A stretch of DNA of 64,000 bases from Holothuria scabra (taxonomy: Eukaryota; Echinodermata; Holothuroidea; Aspidochirotida; Holothuriidae), in NCBI GenBank assembly GCA_037179385.1, contig CM074195.1, positions 6,494,938-6,558,937 of the forward strand, written 5' to 3'. Each line of letters begins with the position of its first letter. Position 1 is the first letter of the stretch. The notes under the pieces are model-generated. The model was not told where the DNA came from and did no database searches. It worked only from the letters and a program-made list of their open reading frames with translations. Made by a program: the position numbers and the translations under genes. This document shows positions 53,966 through 64,000 of the stretch, in pieces.

Positions 53966-54829
53966 GTAAGTATACCTCCATGGATTATACCTTAAGGTGA
54001 TAGTTTGTGTTAATTAAGTCATCTGTGCGGCCTGCAAAAAGTGAAAATGGATTGCTTTCCTAAAGCATATCTCTACAAAGTTCGGTTAGGGTGTGATACC
54101 GTGAAGGGTTAGGAATGAAAAATTAAAATTTAAGTGAAGCTGCCAATGTCACTGTTCCCTTAACCCTTTACCGTTGTGCTCCAATTGGGGCATATTTGCA
54201 CGCCTCGGAAGTAGGCGGAAAAGCCGACATGGCACGCCCTGCATCAGCTTTTATAGGCTATTAACCCTGTGACCTTTCTCTCTCGTTGTTGTGGCCAAAT
54301 TTTCGGTTTATAGCTACTTGCAGTTTCGAGCTCCGCGTGAAACAGTAAAGATGGGTGACAGCCGCGCTCTCCGTCTGGGTTCAAAAGGACCCAAACAACG
54401 GTAAAGGGTTAAGGTACAATCCTATTTAATTTTTTAGGCTTGTGTCCAAGAAGAGATTTAGGTTAGATGAACAACCTGCCACTTGCTGTTGAAATGTCAG
54501 GCTCCTGTGTTTTTAGCATAACCAAGAGACACTTTGTGTTTGTAATGTGCTGTTTTGTTTCCTTTATTTGTTTTTCTACATCATCAAAATGTATGAATAC
54601 ACAAAAATAATGAATACATATATAACACTGAAATAAATGGAAGTAAAACTTAATCACCCTGAGGGGCTTGTCAAGAGTTCTACTCCCCAATACGACAAAA
54701 ACATGTTACCTAGAGTAGCTGTGTTGCAAACACAAATCAGCATAAAGAAAAAAGAATATAAGAGAAAAAAAGGATGGAAAATTCAATGAACTAAAAGGAA
54801 AGGTAATGACTAAGATTACAAGACCAGAA

Positions 54830-56139
54830 CTAACCCTCACAGCCCCCCATACCAGCCCATGCCCCCTCCCACCCATGTATAGCTTTGTAGCTTAGGGTCA
54901 AGTGTGAGGATGAGGTACGGGTAACAATAGTATGCAGGAGAAGAGATTGAAGAGTAAAATAGTTGTGGACTGAAGAATTTTTGCTGAAGAATTTTGAAAA
55001 TGATTTCAGTAAAAGGCTGTGCATGAAACAATAAGTGGAAGAAGCAATGTTAAGGTTGATCATATCAAACAGTTTCAAGAGATCAAGAGACTTACAGTAT
55101 AGAGGCTTTTCACATGACGTCATAATACTCTCCGGCGGCCATGTTGGAGTACATGTACCTACGTAGTAAACCACACTGTGCGTGCTTGCTCGTTGAATGT
55201 GTACACACCGTGCATACCACAATGCGCTCTGTGCAGTGCGTTCGGCACACAGCCACGTGTATTTGGCATGAATGTCCTCCAGCATGGCGGTTCCGTGACG
55301 TAGTTGCAAAGCCTCTATACAACTGGCTGGTGTGGTCAAGGAATTCGGATAAAGAATATAGCGAACAACTCTCTTTTGCAAAAGAACCAGTTTGTGAAGG
55401 AAGGAGGTTTTTTTTACATGACCGAACTGTAGAACAATGTATTAGATGAGGATACACTAGAGTAAGGTAAATTGTAGAGAGAATACCCTTTGGCAACAAA
55501 TGTCTTAATCTACCAGTTAATCCGATGCCTCTGGCAATTTTTGAAGAAATATGATTGATGTGCTCCTGCCAGGTAGGCTTGCAGTCAAAAATGACACCGA
55601 GGAATTTTACACTCTTAGATGGATCAAGCTTTTGCCACTTTATGGAGATATTGAATACATAATGATGAATATTATGAAATACCATAAAATATGTCTTACT
55701 GATATTAAGAGACAGCTTATTTGCTGTGAACCACTTAGAGAAGAGGCTTAATTCATCAACAACACTGCTTTCAAGTTGATAAGGGACATTCCCAGTGAAG
55801 AAAATGTTTGTATCATCAGCAAAGAGTACAACTCCTGCTTTCTTAGAAATCAAAGTAATATCATTCATATAAATAATAAAGAGTAAGGGCTCAAGAATTG
55901 AGCTGTGCCATACACCACATCTTACAGTTCGAAATTTTAACTCTTCTTTGTTAAATGATGTAAATTGTAACCTTTCAAAGAGGCAGCTTTTAAACCAGTT
56001 TAGGCAAATACCTCTAGTACCATAGGGCTCAAGTTTCTGTTAGAGAATACCGTGGTCAATTGTGTCAAATGCCTTTGAAAGATCAAGAAACACCCCAATA
56101 CATGTATTATTATTTTCAAAAAACTTTGTAATTTTTCAG
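54830..56139 (-). mobile_element. LINE (L2/CR1-like) antisense, 5'-truncated, interrupted by a MITE
   Basis: From about 56130 downward the minus strand reads IGVFLDLSKAFDTIDHGIL, one stop, then LEPYGTRGICLNWFKSCLFE, SILEPLLFIIYMNDI, the catalytic ADDTNIFF motif near 55815, WFTANKLSLNISKTYFMVF, KSVKFLGVIFDCKPTWQEHI and YLTLVYPHLIHCS. Beyond 55340 the frame enters a MITE (55098-55319) and resumes as 3' C-terminal/UTR sequence to about 54830. The stop near 56040 and later frame breaks mean it is dead. The lineage differs from the LINE at 39.9-41.1 kb. Confidence 0.8.
55098..55319. mobile_element. MITE family B, copy 2, inside a LINE, 222 bp
   Basis: Ends TATAGAGGCTTT and AAAGCCTCTATA are perfect 12-bp inverted repeats including a probable TA target duplication. 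The interior 'cacatgacgtcataatactc', 'gccatgttggagtacatg', 'gtgcagtgcgttcggcac' and 'ttggcatgaatgtcctcc' matches 16374-16551. It disrupts the LINE on the opposite strand. Confidence 0.8.
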
Positions 56140-56172
56140 CTTGTCCCCTTGTATTATTGCCAAGGGGACAAG
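56140..56172. repeat. Perfect 11-bp-arm hairpin at the LINE 5' junction
   Basis: cttgtcccctt (56140-56150) and aaggggacaag (56162-56172) are exact reverse complements with an 11-bp loop. It lies where the LINE homology starts, so it may be a truncation or inversion scar. Confidence 0.5.
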
Positions 56173-56367
56173 AACCCAATAATATTTTTCCTTTATATAT
56201 GCATAAATAGGGTTTATACCAGACCTCCTGATTTACCTCAATATGGCTCCTTTTCCTGGTTTGCTGGGGTGTCCAGGCAGACTTTTCAAAATGGCCAGAT
56301 TGTCTTGATTTCAGATATCCCCCCCCCCCCAAATGATTTGAAGGTCTTTTCCTGATTTGCCCTACAT

Positions 56368-56851
56368 CAGGGTTGTCCAACCTTTTGCAGCAGTGGGCCA
56401 CGTGTAATGGTTATGATGGACGAGGGGCCACATGCTACACTTGTTTTTTTCAATTTTTTTTGATACCCAAGGCAACAAAAGGAAGTCATTGCGCATAGGG
56501 GGACACTGATTCATTTTCATTTTTGATTGAACAAATAAATACATTTCAGCAAAAATTGATGGTGTTGGGCAGAATATTTGGACAAAGTTTTTTTTTTTCC
56601 TATTCCTCCTAAATCATTCTCAACCCACCCCTGTGGACAACATTCCATTGTAGCTACATGTAGCAGACATTTGAAATAACTTATTATTTCATTCAAAAGT
56701 AAGCATGTCATAGCCTACGGCGAAGCCTAAAGTTGTCATCAATTAACCTGCTTATTGAATAATTTTGCAATATAGATTATTTCTGACGGGCCACACGCAA
56801 CCTTTTTGCAGGCCGGACCGTGGCCCACAGGCCGTAGGTTGGACAACCCTG
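56368..56851. mobile_element. hAT-like MITE with CAGGGTTGTCCAAC ends, 484 bp
   Basis: The left end cagggttgtccaaccttttg and reversed right end cagggttgtccaacctacgg share a perfect 16-bp start. Near each end are 'gtgggccacgtg' (left) and 'cgtggcccacaggcc' (right). The flanks ccctacat and ctctacag match at 6 of 8 positions, as for an aged 8-bp duplication. CAG-starting ends with 8-bp duplications are typical of hAT elements. No transposase. Confidence 0.8.
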
Positions 56852-57339
56852 CTCTACAGGAATAGTTGCACCGTTTTGCATCTAGACACCCTTGAAAACC
56901 AAAATGCTGATCTAAGGGGAGGAGAATCTCCTTTCTCCTCCCTACCTGGAACTCCCTGTTCTTTTTAGATTAAATATGGTAATCCGATGCATAAAGATTA
57001 TGAAAAAGAATGATAGGAGTTCCGTTTTTGTTAAAAAGTGATGCCTGGTAACATGTGGAAGTTAGGTGGAATTAGGTGGGGGCAAACAGGCACTGTTCAA
57101 TTTTGGAAAGCAAGGGTACCAAACTGCCGTTGGTGTCTGGTTAAGTTAATCCTTGGGTATGCTATATATGTGTAAATGCATGAACAACGGGAGCCATGAA
57201 GTTTGCACTAAATTTGGCATTATTGTACAACTGGGATAACACAGCGCTTGCTTTGAAGGCAAAATCATGTGATTTTAAGATTCTAAGAAAAAATTTGTGA
57301 TGTGTCAGTTGCAAACTATTCTCTCCCCCCTCCACTGTC

Positions 57340-57435
57340 AAACTAGCCAGTAAGCCACAACTGGGAAAAAGGCATTGGCCGGCTTGACTTGAACCAATAG
57401 GTTGGACATTGGGCCATAAAACTACATCTCACTAA
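57340..57435 (+). repeat. SINE body and tail fragment
   Basis: 'ccagtaagccacaactggga', 'gccggcttgacttgaacc', 'aataggttggacattgggcc' and 'aaaactacatctcactaact'. The head is missing. Confidence 0.65.
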
Positions 57436-58349
57436 CTCACATAAAAAAATCAAAACCACAGTTATGTACGTTCTCCGAAAGGATCACTGTTAAAGATCAC
57501 CATTGGTCCTTGAGGAATGATAGTGCAGTTATGACCAAATTGTCCATGCATCTGAGTGGGGTATTACCAGGTTCAATATTGGATAGCTTGGCAATTTAAA
57601 CATCCCCACGAAAAGTAATGCAATAAAGAAATTCTCCTTAAGGGTTATCTCAACGACACTTGACATCTTAAGATACTGCGAAAGAGTGTTTAATTTCTCC
57701 ACGAAACCATTCCAGTATGTAATGATTAGGCTATGGTATTCACCTGTGGCAGTAACTGAGAATATTATCCCAGCAAATTCTCTTAGAAAGTCAATACAAA
57801 GAGTTCTCTGCAGTTAATAAAAAACATGTATGTTAACAGATCCGTAGTCATGCAAGGGGGCGCAAAAGAGCGCTAAGTCCCCATGATTTTCCCCAGATAA
57901 TTTGATTATTTAATTGACTTAATACTTGTAGCCCACACACTTTGTCCCCCTGAAAATTGTCCTGGGTTTTGCCCTCTTCTAACTTAGGCTACGAGCTGGA
58001 ACTAGATTCTATAGCATATTACGGTGACTGCCCTATATTCCAACAGCCATATATGTTCCCACACCCATGTGCTCATCTACGATCAAATGTCAGAACATAA
58101 GGGCCTCAGAATATGGGGGTGTAGAGTATAGGGCAGTAACCGCATATTACCAGAGGTATATAAAAATATCAAACCAATTCTGAACGGCACCTACCAAGAT
58201 TCTTGCAAAGGCACTTTTTAAGTTACTTTACTAGGTACAAGTAATTAGCATAGGCATACTGAAAATCAGCATTGTAGCCAGGATGGAATTTTAGGGGAGG
58301 GGGGTGGCTAGGTAACAAGTGGGGAGGCTGGTACTTCCGAGGGTTAGGC

Positions 58350-58450
58350 GTGGAAGACTATCTAAGCGGAGCGCCACTATCGGTTGGCGCGGAGCGTACA
58401 AGAAAATTTTTGGTTTTACAAACCCTCCAGATGGCTGGAAATGGTACTTC
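58350..58450 (+). repeat. Dispersed hairpin-module repeat fragment
   Basis: 'gaagactatctaagcggagc' then 'gccactatcggttggcgcgg' then 'agcgtacaagaaaattttt' and 'ccagatggctggaaatgg'. Same order as 11220-11320. It is preceded by a G-run (58289-58308), as at hAT-like element ends, but the ends are unclear. Confidence 0.5.
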
Positions 58451-58902
58451 CCACGTGTTTTAAGCTGGATGTACCCAGCCTTGAAATACGAATCTCATGT
58501 CTGTCACTTCTCAGATCGTGTGAATAAAAAATCAATCTATGAAAAATGATAATACATACACTTTTTAGGGACCTAAAATCTGAGAATTTCTGATCTGTGC
58601 CATGGCCTGGGGGATGTGACGTAAGGAGACTGGGTACTCCATTTCCCTTGGGAAAAATTTGGAACTTGAGGAGAACATAGATCGCATATGCGGCAATAAT
58701 TGAATAGATTTTAGCTTCAATGTGAAACCCAGATTTAGTTGTGTCCCCCTCTGTGTCCCCCTCTTTCTTTGCGTTACATTTGCTAGAAGCAAAATGGTGC
58801 TATGTTTGGCAAAACTTTGAACTGATTATAGGCCTACTTTTTTAGGATTTTCCTTTTTGGGGACCATGAAAAATTTCAAAATACACATTTTTCATCTTTG
58901 TA

Positions 58903-59180
58903 GAGATTTTACAAGTGACGTACATACTGCCAAAGAAACAATGTTTTCTGGTTTTCAGTGGTGCTTAGATACAAATGGTGGAGTATTTGTTCAGTCATTG
59001 GTACATTACTTGGTCAAAATTAAAATACTACGAGTGAATCTCTCAAAATATTTAAACTGCAAAGCAGAAGTATGCGGGAAACACATGAAATGCAGACCTT
59101 GTGGACATTTTACAAATCTGCCTGGAGGTCAGTGCCAACCAGTGAAAAGAGGACTTGTCGAAAAAATTGTTCCACAGTAG
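58903..59180 (+). CDS. Possible terminal exon or ORF of unknown identity
   Basis: A strong acceptor (tttttcatctttgtag, 58887-58902) is followed by a 92-codon open frame ending in TAG. It reads DFTSDVHTAKETMFSGFQWC, then a mid part with LDTNGGVFVQSLVHYLVK, and a Cys-rich end with CKAEVCGKHMKC, RPCGHFTNLPGGQC and KRGLVEKIVPQ. It does not match the expected C terminus of WRAP73. The C-x4-C and C-x2-C-G-H spacing hints at a metal site but fits no family I can name. It could be chance or transposon-derived. Confidence 0.25.
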
Positions 59181-61494
59181 CACTTTTCATGGGAATGGGT
59201 GAGGCACGACATAGGCCTACTTGTTAGGGATGGAAGGGAAGAATTATCCGAAGGCAGTACCTTACCCTTAAGGCATATTTTGTGTATGATAAAGTATTGG
59301 AATGGTGGTGTAAGAATGGTCTCCAGTGTATGATTGCCTTGTTTTCAGTAAATCAACCAGCCATTGAAAGGCAGAAAGGGTCTCAACCCAACAAAGTCAC
59401 ATTTGAGTTTGCTGTCGAAACATTCGTTTCATCTTTGAAGTGTAATGCAATAAACAACAGTGCAGATTATATACGGTATCTAATTTAGTGAAAGTAATCA
59501 TTTTGAAGTTATTACTTGATTTCATACGTGCACACAAAATGTGTTTTACACACATTCTTGCATGTTTTCTTAATTGTTTCACATTTTATTTATCTTTTAT
59601 CTTTGAAGGAAATACTTCAAATATTTTAGTTCAACCATTTTTTTTTCAATTACTTTATCAGGAGGCAAAAAATCCTGGGCTGGAGGGGGGGCCTTAGACA
59701 CGTGGCAGCCACTGCTGAAAATATAGACATACAAAGAAGAAAGCCTATGAATTGAAGTCTAGACAACCCCCTATTTGTCAAATAGCAAGTGGCCTAGGTC
59801 AACCATTGAGCTTGGTGCTCAGCATAAGCCAGAAAACTGCTTGGTGTTCAGCATAAAGCCAGAAAACATGTCAGTGAGCCACAATGAAATATAGCCTTAG
59901 CCAGCCTGAATAAACAACAAACTTAAGCCATGAAAACCACATCTGACCTGACCTTAACCTATACGAACCAAACTCAAACTAATTGTGGCCGTTCTCTACA
60001 AGCAACATTAAGCTACCTCTACCAATGTTTAATCAATGGTTATAACAGGTTGAAAACTAAGTTGGTTTGAAGTCTTCTTACAAATAAGACCAGCTACTAG
60101 TACTACAGTATCTCAATCGCCGCTAAGCAGCAGCAACATAAGTTACACAAGCAAAAATAAAGTTTGAAAACATCTCTGAAACAGAATAAACGATTTCAAA
60201 TCCACAGACTGCAAACACAGCCTCACACAGGCACACAATACTTCATGACACTGGCACCCTCACGATACTCTACAGCTCGTCTATTGCAAAGAATCAACTC
60301 GACTGGTCTCTTGTTTTATACAGAATGTACAACTGTAAATCCTCACTGAGTTAACTGTATGTGGAGAAAGTTCACACAGTAAAATTCCATTGAGATTGTT
60401 GCCAGATGAGAAGCATTTCGACTTGCTTGTATTCGTAGTGCATTACAGACGTAAAATAGGGAATACAAAGCAGATGGGTTGTGCATTGCTATATCATAGT
60501 AGCTATATATGTATACATCGTTTTAGTCTGATCTATTGACAACGAGTGTGGCTTATAATCGCAGGCTTAGAGGAGTTACTCGAAGGATGCAGTTAACTTC
60601 ATAGTAACTTACGACTTTAAAAATTATTAAAAACTGGATGACCCCTTAATTTTTTAGTAAGAAAAAAGTCTTTGACTTGTGTTTTGTAGAAACGCAGTGT
60701 CAAGCAATATTGTAAAGCATGCAGTATAGGTAATCGTCGTCACTCATTTGTATTGATGACTTGTGATAGTCAATATCGACCTTGGAATCTGGGGTCCCTC
60801 TCAAGGTTTTGCCTGGTGAACTTGAAGAGCGGCTCCATAGTTTTCCCTTTCCAAAAAAAATAAAAATCAGCACTTTTAGTGTTGGAAGTACATGTGATCA
60901 GTATTGAAGTTTTGTAAATTTCTCACTTTTTGTCAACAATGTCATCAAAATATCAAACAGGTGTTGAATTGTCCATTCCCCATTCAATCCCTTTCAAAAA
61001 CTCTTAGGGGATTTTGACTCCATGGAGACATATCCTAGAATGGGCTCAGCTTTTTGAGTTGGTGCATGAATTTTGTGATTTTGGTTACACTTTTCAATAC
61101 ACACATTGTAATGCTTTTAGTCAAACTAAGAGATGTTGTTCTACTTACAATTGAAAATGCAAAGTAAAGGTATCTAATGGTTGAAATCATGAATTACAAA
61201 TGTGTGACCAGACGGTTTTCACCATTAGGTATGAAGGTGTGAATAAAAAAATGCAACCCCTGGTCAAAAACAACCAATGAGTGAGTCTTAAACCTAGGTC
61301 AAACCCAGGTGTGTGTTATCACAGGATGAATTGTGCAAACTAAACACAAAATAATTAATTTCATTTCATTGAGCCTTTGCATTTAGTGGCAATGCAAAAG
61401 GCTTAATACCTGGCAGCTGTGAGGTGAGGTCACACATGCAGTATTATGTTATTAAAGAACAGTGCACTTTATAGTTTAGATGAGTTTTTACAGC
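59181..61494. other. Region without a recognised gene
   Basis: Apart from a degraded SINE at 59.8 kb I see no exon, RNA gene or bounded element. Open frames near 59282-59488 and 60164-60349 have no recognisable content. Confidence 0.4.
59810..59955 (+). repeat. Degraded SINE copy
   Basis: 'gcttggtgctcagcataagc' is present twice in tandem (59810 and 59840), followed by 'gtcagtgagccacaatgaaa', 'agccttagccagcctgaat' and 'gccatgaaaaccacatctg'. The internal duplication of the body start is local to this copy. Confidence 0.5.
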
Positions 61495-61610
61495 TCAATT
61501 TCTAACCAATCAGATAAAGTCAGGCTGGCCATGGCCTTTTTCCCAGTTGTGGCTCACTAGCTTACTTTCCATACTCCATTGCTTATGCGGAGCAGAAAGC
61601 ACAATGAAGA
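61495..61610 (-). repeat. SINE body fragment, minus strand
   Basis: Read on the minus strand it gives 'tgctccgcataagcaatgga', 'gctagtgagccacaactggg' and 'ggccatggccagcctgac'. It is the only copy of the family I found in reverse orientation. Confidence 0.65.
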
Positions 61611-61724
61611 ATGAAGGAGCCACACAGACATTCTGCCAAATACAAATACTGGGATTCATGGCATTTCTATGAATTCACCCTAATGCTATCCCATTTTGGT
61701 GAAACTTCTATGTGTTGTTTTTCC

Positions 61725-62680
61725 ATTTTTGGTTTCGATGATAAGAGAAACCAGTGCATACATGATGGCGTGTGTGTGTATGTGTGTATGGGTGTGTGTG
61801 TTTGTGTCACTTTGCTTGTTAACATGCTATCTCAAGAAAGGAATGTCTAACAGTTTTTAAACTTGGTACATGGATGCCCCATATTGAGAGGAAGAACCCT
61901 ATTGTTTTTGGTGCAGGTCAAGGTCATCTGGGGTCACCAGGGGTCAAAGTCTAAAAACCTTGTTAATGTGATATCTCAAGGTTGGAAACTTGGATAGATT
62001 TCATATTTAATGTGTAGATGGGTTATGGTCAGGAGATGGTCAGTAACGTTTCTGGTGGAGGTCAAATGTCATCTGGGGTCACCAGGGGTCAAAGTCTGAA
62101 AACCTTGTTAACATGATATCGCAAGGCAGGAAACTTGGATAGATTTCATATTTGGTATGTGGATGCGTTTTAGTCAATAGATGGCCCCGTTTGTTTTTTG
62201 GGGGGTCTAAGGTCTCGTGGGGTCACCAGGGATCAAAGTCTGAAAATTTCGTTAAAATGATATCTCAAGATAGGAAGCTTGGATAGATTTCATATTTGAT
62301 ATGTGGATGGGTTATGGTCAGGAAGTGGTTCCTTTTGTTTGTGGCAGAGGTCAAGGGTCATATGGGGTCACCAGGGGTCAAAGTCTGAAAATTTTGTTAA
62401 TGCAATATTACAAGGTAGGGAACTTACATAGATTTTGTATTTGTGGTATGTGGATGTGTTATGGTCAGGAAATAGTACTTATTGTTTTTGGTAGAGGTCA
62501 AAGGTCATCTGGGGACACATGGGTCCAAAATCTGAAAATCTCGTTATCATAAAATCTCAAGATGTTAAGCTTGGATAGATTTCATATTTAATATGTAGAT
62601 GCATTATGGTCAGGAGATGCTCCTGTTATTTGTGGCGGAGGTCAAAGGTCATCTGGGGTCACCAGGGTTCAAAGTTTTAA
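61725..62680. repeat. Minisatellite, ~145-bp units with DR1/DR4 motifs, copy 2
   Basis: The leader 'ttttggtttcgatgataaga' and a TG-rich tract (61764-61807) precede about six units. The GGTCA blocks recur near 61915, 62059, 62204, 62348, 62491 and 62638, a spacing of 143-147 bp. Each unit also has 'aaacttggatagatttcata', 'tatgtggatg-gttatggtca' and 'ttgtttttgg'. It is longer than the copy at 20.8-21.3 kb but clearly the same family. Confidence 0.85.
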
Positions 62681-64000
62681 ATACACAGTCTTTTTGTTTT
62701 TCCTCCATCTTGGTTGACCTCAATAAGGAAAAATTTTTATCAAAATATAATTTCAATTGAAATATCATTAAATATGCCCATATTTTAAAGGCAGCTATGT
62801 TTAAATTATTTTTAATGATTAATTTTTATATTATTCTCATAAATTATGATTATTTCGACAGCCATTTTGTGATTTCTGCCATCTTGGTTAAGTTGAGGTC
62901 CTGCAAAAAATATCAGAAATAATGCTTGAAAAATATGCTGTGATCCATACCAAAATATTCAGAATGTTTTATTGAAATGTATTTTTAACGGATATTTTTT
63001 TTTTTTTTTTTTTTGCTCTGTTTTTTTATTCCCACTTTTTGCCTTTTGACCTACTTCTGTTTGTCACAGAAATAAATGTATAAAAAAAAATTGATTATTA
63101 GGAGCTTAAATATGCCACAGGATGTCCAAACAACACTCTCCATTTAGTTTACAGTATTTTTGTACAAATCCAGGATAGAAATGGCTGTATCAAATGGGTG
63201 TGCTACACTCTGGGCATGGTTCAAAATTGTTGACCTTTTAACCTCTGTAGACCTCGTTATGCACATAATTTGCATTTTTACTTTTTTGTATGATAGGCTT
63301 GTTCAAGGCAGTGGGTCATTCATCAAAAAGTAACAACTGTTGCCAGAGGTATTGTTAGTTAGATTTCCCTTATCCCCAAAATATAGTCACCCAGCTGTCG
63401 TGCAATACACTATCAACATGTAAACCTATAGGAACAATATTTCATCGCTAAGGAACCAATGTTAACATGAAAATCTGAAAATTTACACTTTTAACTACAT
63501 TCCTATCCCTGTTTCATCAGTTCTCGGGGGGGGGGGGGTTAAAATAGCATTTGGAATATAGCTATATATCACTAGTCCACATGGGGTGTGACTGTTGTGC
63601 AAGCTGGGAGGATAGAATGCCTATTTATGAATGTACCCCTCATCCACAATAAGATCCTGGACAATTATAATTGATATTACAGTGAATATGAGGGGGTTCC
63701 TTCTAGAGAGTATCTGTCCCATGTCCCAGCTTCTAGATCAGTGGTCTTCATCAAATTTTCTGACCACACAGGAAATGTGTGAGATTCAATGAATATGAAA
63801 TTCCATGTTAAAAGTAAATTCAGCAATTAAAACACACCTGAGTTAACCACAAACCCATGCTGCATCTCATTCCATGGGCTAATTGCCCCAAACTTAATAT
63901 TGCTGTGATGGAAATGTAGCAAGTTGCAGCCAAAGCTGAATTAATTTCCCCTGTGGCCCACTTAAAAATGTGTTTTTAGAACAACAGAAAGTAACTAAGC
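62681..64000. other. AT-rich repeat-like region, no gene seen
   Basis: It contains 'ccatcttggttgacctcaat' and a related 'ccatcttggttaagttgagg' ~180 bp later, a run of ~20 T (62995-63014) and a run of 12 G (63526-63537). No coding exon was recognised, including none of the missing WRAP73 exons. Confidence 0.35.

Noticed and set aside
55110..55449. 102-codon plus-strand frame and the C-terminal part of the long minus-strand frame as protein
   Set aside because: Both read through MITE family B inserted in the LINE, so these residues are not part of any ancestral protein.

Overview
This window is animal nuclear DNA. It is intron-rich and AT-rich, with two spliced genes and a very heavy load of transposable-element remnants. 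Nothing looks bacterial, organellar or phage-like. The mix suggests a marine invertebrate, plausibly a non-vertebrate deuterostome such as an echinoderm or hemichordate. It combines a secreted fibrinogen-related lectin, many hAT-type ends of the form CAGTGGCGTAGC, CR1/L2-like LINE pieces, a tRNA-derived SINE and minisatellites built on GGTCA motifs. That placement is inference; no single feature proves it.

Layout. 1-8.2 kb is a transposon pile-up: a 2.57 kb hAT-like element with an 8-bp target duplication, then a 4.6 kb PIF/Harbinger element with a decayed transposase and a second hAT-like element nested inside it. 8.2-10.5 kb has only dispersed repeats. 10.5-23.3 kb holds a five-exon minus-strand gene, rebuilt here by joining splice sites: a 268-residue secreted protein with a signal peptide, a short Ser/Thr-rich linker and a C-terminal fibrinogen-related domain. 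Its introns carry MITEs, a ~122-bp tandem array, a LINE 3' end and a ~145-bp minisatellite. 23.3-37.5 kb is a gene-poor spacer of repeats with one unrecognised small membrane-like ORF. 37.6-54.0 kb carries the first eight coding exons of WRAP73 (WDR8) on the plus strand, 272 codons out of the roughly 460 expected. The remaining exons were not found before the window ends. Its introns contain a nearly readable LINE reverse transcriptase, palindromic foldback elements, several SINE copies and a 708-bp MITE with perfect 28-bp ends. 54-64 kb holds an antisense LINE broken by a MITE, a hAT MITE, an unassigned possible terminal exon and a second copy of the 145-bp minisatellite.

The two host genes are head to head, about 14 kb apart, and have unrelated expected roles: extracellular recognition, and centrosome/spindle/cilium assembly. 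The most informative extra structure is in the repeats. There are nested insertions with readable target duplications, one insertion whose pre-insertion sequence is preserved in a neighbouring SINE copy, a hairpin module shared by at least four repeats, and minisatellite units that each hold nuclear-receptor-like direct repeats (DR1 and DR4). No wholly new multi-gene system was seen.
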